NCBI RefSeq assembly: GCF_019175385.1 | Contig: NC_083337.1 | Span: forward strand, 21,561,885 to 21,625,884 | DNA: 64,000 nucleotides | Source: Lycium barbarum | Lineage: Eukaryota > Streptophyta > Magnoliopsida > Solanales > Solanaceae | Direction of reading: 5' to 3' | In this document: positions 45,333 to 55,600 of the stretch, one piece after another | Position numbering within the stretch: position 1 is the stretch's first letter | How the letters are laid out: every line of letters begins with the position of its first letter | Position numbers and translations under genes: made by a program | The notes under the pieces: generated by a model | Database searches by the model: none | The model's input: the letters and a program-made list of their open reading frames with translations, nothing else | Told to the model about the DNA's origin: nothing

Positions 45333-46957
45333 TGTAACACTCTGTGAATCCTAGTTAAGTGTGAAAGCATTTTGGAGAATCAGGACTCCACTATTTTGTT
45401 AATGAAAAATACGGCCAAAGAATACGACCCGTATTTCTTGGGCGTATTTCACCCGCCTCCCTATGTTGTTCACTGTTTTGTTAATGTAAAATATGGCCAA
45501 AGAATACGGCCCGTATTTCTGGGGCGTATTTCACCCACCTCCAGCAGTGTGTATATAAAGCAGGGTTCAGTTAATTTTATCACTTATTCACATTCTCGTA
45601 AACCCTAAGGACGAAAATCTTTCCTCCAAGTCTTCAAACATTAAGGTAAGAACGTCTTCAACATTATTAATCAATCCTAGCATTAAACCGATGATTTTTA
45701 ACATGATTCTTAAATGAAAAACCTATGGTTGCAAGGTGATATTTCTCAAAGTGACTCAAGCAAGGGTTTTGGGTGTTCTTCTAATCATTTTTCTCTATAA
45801 GAGATGATCATCAATAATGGCTAAGGGTCGGTAATGGTGTCTTATGATGAACTATGATAGTTGAAACTTGTTTAAGGAAGTGGAAATGTTTTCAAGATTA
45901 TCAATGAAATGACGTATCTTTGTAATGATATGATGAACTTAAATGCTAATTGATGATGTGACTACTTTGAGATGAACTGTGATTCGGCTTCTATACTCGA
46001 GAGGAAGGGTAGTCACTATGGATCCTAGTATGGTAATGTCTAGCCATTCGTGAGGAAGAGTGGCCACTACAGGTTCGCTACCAAGTTGTGGTTTATACCT
46101 AGCTATTCGGGAAGAAGGATAGCCACTGAGAGTCTAATATTCCGGTGTGGTGCACAGTTATGTTTAGGGAACCTCAAAGGTCATCCCTAACATGTGATTC
46201 GTTCTTGGGCCTGTATTGGCACGTGGGATATCTTTATCTCTTTAGGAATGTATTACTAATGATAATCTGGAAAATTGAAAGGACATAACCAAAAGTTGTA
46301 AACTTGATAAAAAAAGGGTTCTTATTCGTTTTGACAAGCATATTGAACCAAGTTGAGTAACTGTTTAACAATGATTTCACATGGTTTCCAGAACTGATTT
46401 CTTTACTTATTATTATATTTAATTTTTATATGTCATATTATCCTCGAGGCACTCACTGAGTATGAAGTACTCAGACATACCATTGTTGTTTTTGATGATA
46501 TGTTAGGTAACAAAGAAAAGCAGGTTTGTGGAGACTAAAATGCTAGGAGAAATTGTTGTTGCTGTTAATTTAGTGAGCCCACATGCTCACTCATGGGACA
46601 TCCTCTATTTATTCATTCCATGTATTTATATTAGTTTTCTGGGCTGTGTCCCGATGATTAGACGGTCATTCTTTATTCTTAGAAGCTTCATAGTCTACAT
46701 TCATTCCGTGGGTAGTTGAAGGATTATTGTTAAAGCTCCACCTTTGCTGTTTTGACTACGTTATACTGTAATTAAAACTTCTGTTGATTTAATAACTGAC
46801 ATTTTTTTATTTGTTAGTTGCTTATCTATAAATTGCTGGCATTTGAGTAGCGAACCTTGCAGGTTCTATAAGTTGAATGTTGCTTCTTTAGGTTCTTCCG
46901 ATGTTGTTCATGACTTTGGATGTCGGTCACGTCTAGGGTGGGTTTTGGGGCGTGACA
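45333..46957 (+). repeat. 5' LTR of element I
   Basis: TGTAACACTCTG to GGGGCGTGACA, 1625 bp. U3 palindrome AATACGG-C-CCGTATT at 45503-45517, TATA box TATATAAA at 45552-45559, donor-like AAG|GTAAGA at 45646, a minisatellite of GGAAGGATAGCCACT-type units at about 45990-46130, a perfect hairpin CTGAGTA...TACTCAG at 46456-46474, acceptor-like AAAGCAG|GT at 46523. Compared with the 3' LTR it lacks about 236 bp near 45785. Confidence 0.9.
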
Positions 46958-47184
46958 AGCTTAGTATCAGAGCCTAGGTTTAGATACATCCTAGGATTGC
47001 TATCGGTGTCTGTGGAGCTGTGTCTAGTAGAGTTTTCCTTGTGCAGCCTGATCACCTGCATGACCGAGAAACTCGCAGGACATTTATAGGTGTTTTATAT
47101 TCTTCTTGATTCTAGATTGTAGTGTAGAGCTTGAAGTCCTTTTAGGATTATTCTAATTCGCTCGTTAATTCGTGCCTTGTAGAA

Positions 47185-48490
47185 ATAGCCCTAACTCGAT
47201 CCAGAACTGGTAACTCAGGATGCACCACAGGAACTCAAAATGTGGTGGGAGCAAACGCCGGTAATTGGAATAACGCTGGGAATTAGGTGCCACCTCAAGC
47301 ACCGCCTGCTCCTGTTGTTACTGCTGCGGGTGTGCTTGAGATTGGGTCAATGCATATGACGATCCAAATTCTAACTGCATTAGTTGCAGCTCAGCATCAG
47401 CGTGGAGGTATGGAATCTCATGGTGGAGGTAGGCTCAAGCAGTTTCTGAATTTAAAGTCACCAGAGTTCTTCCGGTCACGAGAGTCGGATGACCCCCAAC
47501 ACTTTACGGATGAGACTGTTAAGGCACTGTAGGCAATGAATGCTCAGGGTTCTGAAGCTATATGGTTTGCTTCATATCAGTTGAAAGACATTGCTCACGC
47601 TTGGTTTGAGTTGTGGGAGTCTGAAAGAGGTAATGATGTTGTAACTCCTACTTGGGATGAATTTGAGGAGGCGTTTATGGAAAGGTTTCTGTCTGATTAA
47701 GAGAGGCTTGCTATGGCCACCAGATTCGAGAAACTTGAGCAAGGTACAAAATCTATTCGTGAATACAGCTTGGAGTTCACCCGTCTGTCAAAATGTGCAC
47801 TGTACATGATTTCGACTGAGAAAAATAAGTTGACTCGTTTTGTACGTGGGTTGGTCCCACACATTAAGTCTGCATATACTGCTGTTGCTATGTCTCCTAC
47901 TTGTACTTTCTCACCATTATTTGGGTTTGCTGAGCAATAAGAGAACTGGAAGAACGAGGAGAGGGTGGAGAGAGATCAAAACAAGAAGGCCCGATCTGCG
48001 GGTATCTTTAGTGGTAATGTTAATGAAGGACAAAGGAAAGGGTACTCTGCATCTACTTAGTCTGGCGCTTATTCTAAGGCCAGTATGCCTTCTGGTAGAC
48101 AAGGGCAGTGAACTAATAATAATCAAAGCAGATTTTCTCAGGGTAGTAACCGACCAGCTATGTGGGAGGATCGTATCTGTCATCACTGTGGGATTAAAGT
48201 CCACATTAAGAGAGAGTGTCGGAAATGGTTGCGTGAGATGGCTAGTATGTCCAATCAGAGGAATGATTTGCCTGCTTCTACTTCTTTTAAGAATTTGCCT
48301 GCTAGCAACGCTGCTAATAATCAGAATGATCGTGGTAATGGTAAAGGAAAGGAAGTTGCTAACTCTTCTAATGGAGGATCAACTCGACTTTATGGGTTAA
48401 CTCGTAGGGAGCCAGCTGAAGCCTCTGACGCTGTGGTTATAGGTATTCTTACTATATGCTCTTTTGATGCGTATTCGTTGATCGATCCGG
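47185..48490 (+). pseudogene. element I gag (broken)
   Basis: The frame leads back to an ATA at 47185-47187 where a start ATG would fit, so the start may be lost by one G-to-A change (inference). The gag core: HAWFELWESERG, FEEAFMERFLS, SLEFTRLSKCA and FVRGLVPHI (about 47590-47870). The zinc knuckle CHHCGIKVHIKREC at about 48178-48220 keeps all four metal ligands. At least six stops interrupt the frame (for example 47530, 47698, 47938, 48058, 48109); most are TAG or TAA where Gln is expected. Confidence 0.86.
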
Positions 48491-50440
48491 GTGCAAACTT
48501 ATCTTAAATGACCCCATATTTTGCTCTCGATTTTGGTATGGAACCTGAACTTCCGTTGGAACCCTTTGCTATCGTTACACCTTCCAGTATTCATGTTATT
48601 TCTTTTAGGGTCTATAAAAATTGTGTTGTTGTGATTAAGGGTCGTGAGACTATGGCTGATTTATATGAACTAGAGATGGTGGATTCTGATGTCATTATGG
48701 GGATGGATTAGTTGTCCCCCTGTTATGCTAATGTGGATTGTCGCCATAAGTTAGTTCATTTTGCCTTTCCTAATAAACCTATTATTGTTTGGGAGGGTGA
48801 AATTGCTAAGCCCCGGAGTAGGTTTATTTCCTATCTTAAGGCTCGTAAATTTATTACTAAGGGGTGTATCTACCATTTGGTTGCGGTTAATGATACATAA
48901 GCTGTAGTACCTGAATTTGCATATGTTCCTATAGTTAGTGATTATCCCAAAGTGTGTTCTGAAGATCTTCCTGGTATTCCTCCTGATAGAGTCATTTATT
49001 TTGGGATTGATGTTATTCCGGACACCCAACTAATTTCCATTCCCCCATTTCGTATAGCTCTAGTGGAGCTAAGGGAATTTAAAGACCAATTAAAGGACTT
49101 ATTGGATAAAGGTTTAATCTGACCAAGTTCCTCATCTTAGGGTGCTCCAGTCTTGTTTGTTAGGAAGAAAGATGGTTCCCTTAGGATCTGTGTTGACTAT
49201 CGCCAGCTTAATAAGGTGGCCATTAAGAACAAATATACTTTGCCTAGGATAGATGATCTATTTGACCAACTTCATGGTGCTAAGTTCTTCTCGAAGATTG
49301 ACTTAAGGTCTGGGTATTAGCAATTGAAAACAAAGGAGCAGGATATTCCAAAAATAGCATTCAGTACTCGTTATAGGCACTTCGAGTTTCTAGTCATGTC
49401 CTTTGGGTTGACTAATGCGCTTGCTGTATTTATGGACTTAATGAATCGTGTGTTTAAACCTTATCTGGATCTTTTCATCATTGTTTTCATTGACGATATT
49501 TTGGTGTATTCAAAGAGTCACGAGGATCATGCAAATCATATGAGAATAACCCTGACAACACGTGAGCAGAACAAGATTTATGCAAAATTCTCTAAGTGTG
49601 TTCTGGCTTAATTATGTGGCTTACTTAGGCCATGTGGTGTTTGGCGACGGTATTAAGGTTGACCCTCAGAAAATTTAGCAATGAAGGATTGGCCTAGACC
49701 CACGAGTGTGACTAATATTCGTAGTTTCTTGGGTTTGGCTAATTATTACAGAAAGTTTATGGAAGGATTTTCATCAATAGCCTCGCCATTGACTATGTTG
49801 ACGCAAAAGGCTGCTAAGTTTCAGTGGTCTAAAGCTTTTGAAAAGAGTTTCCAGGAGGTTAAGGCAAGGTTGACTTTGGCTCCTATTCTGACTTTTCCCT
49901 TTGGGTCCGGTGGCTATATGATGTATTGTGATGCCTCTAGGATTGGGCTGGGTTGTGTGTTGATGCAAAATGGTAAGGTGATTGCTTATGCGTCGCGACA
50001 GTTGAAAAAGCATGAGAAGAATTACACGACTCATGACTTGGAGTTGGCTGTTGTGAAATTTTCTTTGAAGATTTGGCGTCACTACTTGTATGGTGAGCAT
50101 TGTGATGTTTTCATTGATCACAAGAGTCTACAATATATTTTCAAGCAACGAGAGTTGAATCTCAGACAAAGGAGATGGTTGGAGTTGTTGAAAGATTATG
50201 ACTTGAATATATTCTATCATCCGGGTAAGGCTAATGTGGTTGCTGATGCTCTGAGTAGAAAGTTTATGGGCACATTGGCATATTTGCGTGCACATGACAT
50301 GCCTATGGGAAGGTAAATTCGAAGACTTGCTAGTCTTGGTTTTAGACTCGATGAAACTGAAGATGGTGAGTTAGTGGGAATCACGCCAGCACGATCTGAC
50401 ATTATGGAAGGATCAAGTCCAAGCAGTATAACGATGAACA
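48430..50440 (+). pseudogene. element I pol: protease, reverse transcriptase, RNase H (broken)
   Basis: Protease SLIDPGANLS at about 48477-48507: catalytic Asp intact, stop right after. VIMGMD followed by TAG instead of Trp at 48709. [20 protein letters not shown] (about 49168-49225), a stop after DLRSGY at 49318, polymerase centre FIDDILVYS at about 49487-49513, intact. A base is missing near 49600 (KFSKC then shifted). RNase H is open from 49681 to 50316 with [42 protein letters not shown] and [16 protein letters not shown]. This is the best preserved module in the window. Confidence 0.9.
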
Positions 50441-51859
50441 TTTGATGAAACTGCGGGATGTAGTGGAAAGGGGTGAGTACACTTCATTCACTATTGGGAC
50501 AGGTGATAGTGTCCTACCGTTGCAAAGGCGGTTATGTGTTCCTGATGTTGATGGACTTCGACAAGAATTGATGGTGAAGGCACATAGTTCTAAATACTCT
50601 GTGCATCCGGGGTCCACCAAGATGTATAAGGATTTGAAACAGCACTATTGGTGGAAGAGCATGAAGGTTGATATTTCTAACTTTGTGGCTAAGTGTTTGA
50701 ACTGTCAACAAGTTAATGCTGAACATCAAAGGCCAGGCTCAAAATATCGAGATTCTGCAGTGGAAGTAGGAGGTGATCAATATGGATTTCATTATGGGTT
50801 TACCTCGCACAAAGGCCAAGTTTGATTCGATTTAGGTGATTGTGGATAGTCTCACAAAGTCTGGCCATTTTCTCCATGTGAAGACATCATATACCGCAGC
50901 GGAGTACGCCAATTTATATCTAAGAGAGATAGTTAGATTTCATGGAATTCTTAGTTAGATTTCATGGGATTCCGACATCTATCATATCTGATAGAGGTAC
51001 GCAATTCACTGCTCATTTTTGGAAATCCTTTCAGGAAGGTCTGGGAACTAGAGTGAGATTGAACACTGCCTTTCATCCTCAAATTGACGGGCAGACAAAA
51101 AGAACTATTCAGACTTTGGAAGATATGCTGCGAGCCTATGCTATAGATTTTAGAGGAAATTGGGATGAACATTTACCTCTTGTGGAATTCACGTACAACT
51201 ACAGTTATCAAGTGAGTATTTAGATGGATCCTTATGAGGCTCTTTATGGGAGGAGTTGTCGGTCTCCAATTGGTTGGTTTGAACCAACTGAATTAGAATT
51301 GTTAGGTCCTGGCTCAGTTCATGAAGCAATCGAGAAAGTTAATCCTATCATAAAACGACTCAAGACAGCTCAGAGTAGACAGAAGTCTTATACAGACATG
51401 AGGCTATGTGAGCTAGAGTTTTCTATTAGTGATAAGGTATTCTTGAAAGTGTCGCCGATGAAGGGAGTAATGCGGTTTGGTAAAAAGGGCAAACTTAGTC
51501 CTCGTTTCATTGGCCCTTATGTGATTGTTGGGAAAATTGGGACGGTGGCTTATGAGTTGAAGTTACCATCTGGTATGGCCATGGCGTATCCTGTGTTTCA
51601 CATTTCGATGTTGAGGTTGTACAAACCTGATCCTTCCCATGTGTTGAACCATGAAGAGATTGAAATTAATACAGGGTTATCTTATGAAGAAGAACCCGTT
51701 CAGATTCTAGATCGTCAAGTTAAAAAGTTGAGAACAAAAGATGTAGCTTCAGTTAAAGTCCTGTGGCAAAACTATGATACCGAAGAAGCAACTTGGGAAG
51801 CAGAGGAGGACATGAAGAGAAGATATCCTCACTTGTTCCCGATTGCAGGTATGAGTTAA
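50441..51859 (+). pseudogene. element I pol: integrase and chromodomain (broken)
   Basis: Zinc-binding region SVHPGSTKMYKDLK and CLNCQQV (about 50600-50712). First catalytic Asp in the frame near 50780; second in IISDRGTQFTAHFW (about 50975-51015). In the third site, HPQIDGQTKRTIQ, Lys stands where Glu is expected (near 51103). A short tandem duplication (50931-50968) breaks the frame before the second Asp. GPY/F-like RFIGPYVIV at about 51503. Chromodomain near 51670-51835 with EEEPVQILDRQVKKL and VLWQNYDTEEATWEAE, stop at 51857. The last 211 codons (51224-51859) are uninterrupted. Confidence 0.9.
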
Positions 51860-51943
51860 AGTTTCCAGCTATTCTTACGCTAATCATTTGCGTTTGTTTG
51901 AAATAACTTGTGGTTTAGTGAATCCTTGGTAGGCTACGATTCT

Positions 51944-51976
51944 CATTCGAGGATAAATGATCCTGAGGGGGGATAA
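51944..51976 (+). other. pre-PPT hairpin remnant and polypurine tract of element I
   Basis: CATTCG-AGGA-TAAATG at 51944-51959 (one mismatch and one G-T pair in the stem), then GAGGGGGGATAA at 51965-51976 directly before TGTAACAC. Confidence 0.7.
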
Positions 51977-53820
51977 TGTAACACTCTATAAATCCGAGTT
52001 AAGTGTGAAAGCATTTTGGAGAATCAGGACTCCACTATTTTGTTAATGAAAAATACGGCCAAAGAATACGGCCCATATTTTGAAATACAACCCGAATTTC
52101 TTGGGCATATTTCACCCGCCTCCCTATGTTGTCCACTATTTTGTTAATGTAAAATATGGCCAAAGAATACGGCCCGTATTTCTGGGGAGTATTTCACCTA
52201 CCTCCAGCAGTGTGTATATAAAGCGGGGTTCAGTTAATTTTATCACTTATTCAATTCTCGTAAACCCTAAGGACGAAAATCTTTCCTCCAAGTCTTCAAA
52301 CATTAAGGTAAGAATGTCTTTAACATTATTAATCAATCCTAGCATTAAACCCATGATTCTTAACATGATTCTTGAATGAAAAACCTAGGGTCGCAAGGTA
52401 ATATTTCTCAAAGTGACTCAAGCTAAGGTTTTGGGTGTTCTTCGTTGTAAAAGTGAATTGTTGAATTACATAAGGCTTAATTGAGGTATGTCTCTTTTGA
52501 AAACCTTACTTTGGATGTATATCTCCTTTTTTTAAAAGTTCTTTATTAAATGAAAAAGTGAACTTCATACTTTAAAACCTTATGTCATGCTTTGATTGTG
52601 GTTGGTGTGCGTGAGGGGACACGCCCACATTAAACCTTGATTGTATTATACTCTATACATGTATACGTAATTCTAATCGTTTTCCTCTATAAGAGATGAT
52701 TATCAATAATGGCTAAGGGTCGATAATGGTGTTTTATGATGAACTATGACAATTGAACCTTGTTTAAGGAATTGGAAACATTTTCAAGATTATCAATGAA
52801 ATGATGTATCTTTGTAATGACATGATGAACTTAAATGCTAATTGATGATGTGACTACCTTGAGTTGAATTGTGATTCGGCTTCTATACTATGAACTTTGT
52901 TATTACGTTTGGCCTAGCTACTCAGGGGGAAGGGTAGTCACTATGGATCCTAGTGTGGTAATGCCTAGTCATTCAGGAGGAAGAGTGGCCACTGCGAGTT
53001 CGCCACCCAGGTGTAGTTTATGCCTAGCTATTCGGGAGGAAGGATAGCCACCGAGAGTCTAATATTCCGGTGTGGTGCGCAGTTATGTTTAGGGAACCTC
53101 AAAGGTCATCCCTTCGATGTGATCCGTTCTTGGGCCTATATTGGCATGTGTGACATCTTTATCTCTTTAAGGAAGTATTACTGATGATAATCTGGCAAAT
53201 CGAAAGGACATAACCAAAAGTTGTAAACTTGATAAAAAGGGGTTCTCATTCGTTTTGACAAACATATTAAACCACGTTGAGTAACTGTTTAACAATGATT
53301 TCACATGGTTTCCAGAACTGATTTCTTTACTTATTATTGTATCGCATACCATTGTTGTTTTTGATGGTATGTTAAGTAACAAAGAAGAGCAGGTTCGTGG
53401 AGACTAAAACGCTAGGAGAACTTGCTGTTGCTGTTAACTTGGTGAGCCCACATGCTCATTCGTGAGACATCCTTTATTTATTCATTCCATTTATTTATAT
53501 TAGTTTTCTGGGCTGCCTCCAGATGATTAGACGCTCATTCTTTATTCATAAAAGTTCATAGTCTACATTCATTCCGTGGGTAGTTGAAAGATTATTGTTA
53601 AAGCTGCGGCTTTGCTGTTTTGACTAAGTTATACCTTAATCAAGACTTCCGTTGATTTAATAATTGACATTTTATTTATTTGTTAGTTGCTTATTTATAA
53701 ATTGCTGGCGTTTGAGTAGCGAACCTTGCGGGTTGTAGAAGTTGAATGTTGCTTCTATAGGTTCTTCCGAGGTTGTTCATGACTTCGAATGCCAGACACG
53801 TCTAGGGTTGGTTTTGGGGC
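51977..53820 (+). repeat. 3' LTR of element I, end truncated
   Basis: It starts TGTAACACTCTA and stops at GGTTTTGGGGC, lacking the terminal GTGACA seen in the 5' LTR. It has about 236 bp (52443-52678) not present in the 5' LTR and lacks about 65 bp with the hairpin near 53343. Confidence 0.88.
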
Positions 53821-54343
53821 ACTGGGATGGCACTGGTGCCGCTAATGCGGACACTAGGTACCAGAAATCCCCTAATTTTTCTAAGTCTCAATCGAAATTT
53901 CGAACTATCCCCGAGGCCATATGCTCACAAACGACATACATAGACCCACACAAAAATACGCTACGAACGCGCTCGTGGCCACGAAACTCCCGATAGAGGT
54001 CTCGTTAACCGAGTCAACCCCCGATACCTCATTTTAATTTTTCCAACCCATGTCCCAAAATGCATCCGAGTGTATTGGGAACCGAACCAGATACACACAC
54101 AAGTTCTAAACGACCATCCGGACCTTTCGGAATCGACGGATTTTAAAAAAAAATCCGTTTACCCATAAGTCCACTTTGGGTCAACTATTTTTCACTTTAA
54201 GCCCAATTTCACCAAAATGTTGTCCGAATTCGATCTAGACACCTCGAGAAGCGTGTCAATGGCCCCATCTGGTAAAAAATGAGCTAATCAATGCTTGAGA
54301 AAGTGCGAAAATTCCGGGAAGACTATAACAACCAAACGGGTCG

Positions 54344-55600
54344 TTACATCAGATACCAATCGAACCGTCGCTCATCCTCGAGCGAAGAAAGGAAAAGAAA
54401 GGGGAAAATACCTGAATCAGTAAACAACTGAGGATATCAGCTACGCATGTCGAACTCGGTCTCTTAAATAGCCTTCTCAACAGGGCGGTGCTTCCATTGC
54501 ACCTTCATAGAAGCAATCTCTTTCGACCTCAACTTTTGAACCTGTATATCCAAGATCGCAATAGGATCTCCTTGTAAGTCAAATTCTCATCAAGCAATAT
54601 AGAATCCCAACGAACAATGTAGGTACCGTCGGCATGGTATTTCTTCAGCATCGAAACATAAAAAATCGGATGAACTCGCACCAAGCCTGGCAGCAATGTC
54701 AACTCCTAAGCTACACCACTCATACGGTCAACACCTCAAATAGACCGATATACCTGGGGCTCAACTTGCCCCTCTTACCAAACCTCGTAACACCCTTCAA
54801 GGGTAATACCTTCAATAGAATCTGGTCACCAATAGGAAACTCAAAATCCCGGACTTTCCGGTCCGCATACATCTTTTGCCGACTCTGAGCTGCCAAAAAC
54901 TTGGCTTGAATAACTCTCACTCTATCAAGGGACTCTCTCAACAGATCTGTACTCCAAGGTCGAGCCTCAAATCCATAAAACCAACAAACCGGAGATCTAC
55001 GTCTCCTACCATATAAAGCCTCAAAAGGCGCCATACCAATACTCGAATGATAACTGTTATTGTACGCAAACTCCATCAATGGTAAGTACTGATCCCAATG
55101 ACCACCAAAATCAATAACACACGCTTTCAACATGTCCTCGAGCACCTGAATGGCCCGCTCGGACTGGCCATCGGTATGGGGATGAAAGGCTATACTAAGA
55201 TCCAATCGCGTACCCAACCTCTCATGAAAAGCCCTCCAAAAATGGGAAGTAAAGATAGTACCCTGATCAGATATAACAAAAATAGAAACCCCATGCAACC
55301 TCACGATATCCCGAATGTACATCTTGGCTAAATACTCCGCGGTATAGGAAACCTAAACTGGAAGAAAGTGAGCGTACTTAGTCAACCGATGAACTATCAC
55401 CCAAATAGAGTCAAACTTGCCCAGGGTCTTTAGGAGACCCGTAACAAAATCGATGGTAATCCTCTCCCACTTTAACTCGGGAATGAGCATTCTCTGAAGC
55501 ACCCCATTGGGTCACTAGCGCTCATACTTTACCTGTTGTCAATTCCCACACTTAGCCACAAAATCAACTATATCTCTCTTCATCTGATGCCACCAATAGT
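54344..55600 (-). pseudogene. element H pol: integrase and chromodomain (broken)
   Basis: On the minus strand: the zinc region IHLGATKMYRDLK then a damaged CGN-x-QQV; first Asp in ITIDFVTGL (about 55455), second in VISDQGTIFTSHFW (about 55270), Glu in DGQSERAIQVLEDML (about 55150). All three catalytic positions are kept. RFGKRGKLSPRYIGLFEV follows at about 54760. The chromodomain, about 54570-54440 after a shift, reads IAILDIQVQKLRSKEI and VQWKHRPVEKAI, with TAA where Trp is expected. The frame then runs on through the hairpin and stops at TAA in the first bases of the LTR. Confidence 0.85.
54369..54384 (-). promoter_or_regulatory. pre-LTR hairpin of element H
   Basis: On the minus strand CGCTCG, loop AGGA, TGAGCG. 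Loop and inner pairs are as in D, but the outer three pairs are C-G, G-C, C-G in place of C-G, A-T, T-A. Unlike the other elements it is inside an open reading frame continuous with pol. Confidence 0.6.

Larger units (their letters stand above)
45333..53820 (+). mobile_element. Ty3 chromovirus I, plus strand, inside H
   Basis: LTRs 45333-46957 and 51977-53820, primer site 46962-46973 (TAGTATCAGAGC), gag-pol 47185-51859 ending in a chromodomain, hairpin 51944-51959, polypurine tract GAGGGGGGATAA at 51965-51976. Left flank CCTTG. The right flank is unmatched because the last six LTR bases and adjoining H sequence are deleted. Confidence 0.92.
43862..54348 (-). repeat. 3' LTR of element H, interrupted by element I and shortened
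   Basis: Left part 43862-45332 matches 59523-61008 of the 5' LTR. The right part 53821-54348 matches about 61753-62283. The roughly 740 bp between are missing, next to the right end of element I. It contains a minisatellite of CAAGTACCAACAATGGGTA units at 44930-45045, and a partial TCAGTA/TACTG hairpin near 44295-44315. Confidence 0.88.

Noticed and set aside
47840..48400. 186-codon plus ORF, Leu-rich
   Set aside because: Out-of-frame shadow of element I gag, whose own frame shows the zinc knuckle.
49774..50121. 115-codon minus ORF opposite element I RNase H
   Set aside because: Antisense shadow of a well-preserved coding region.
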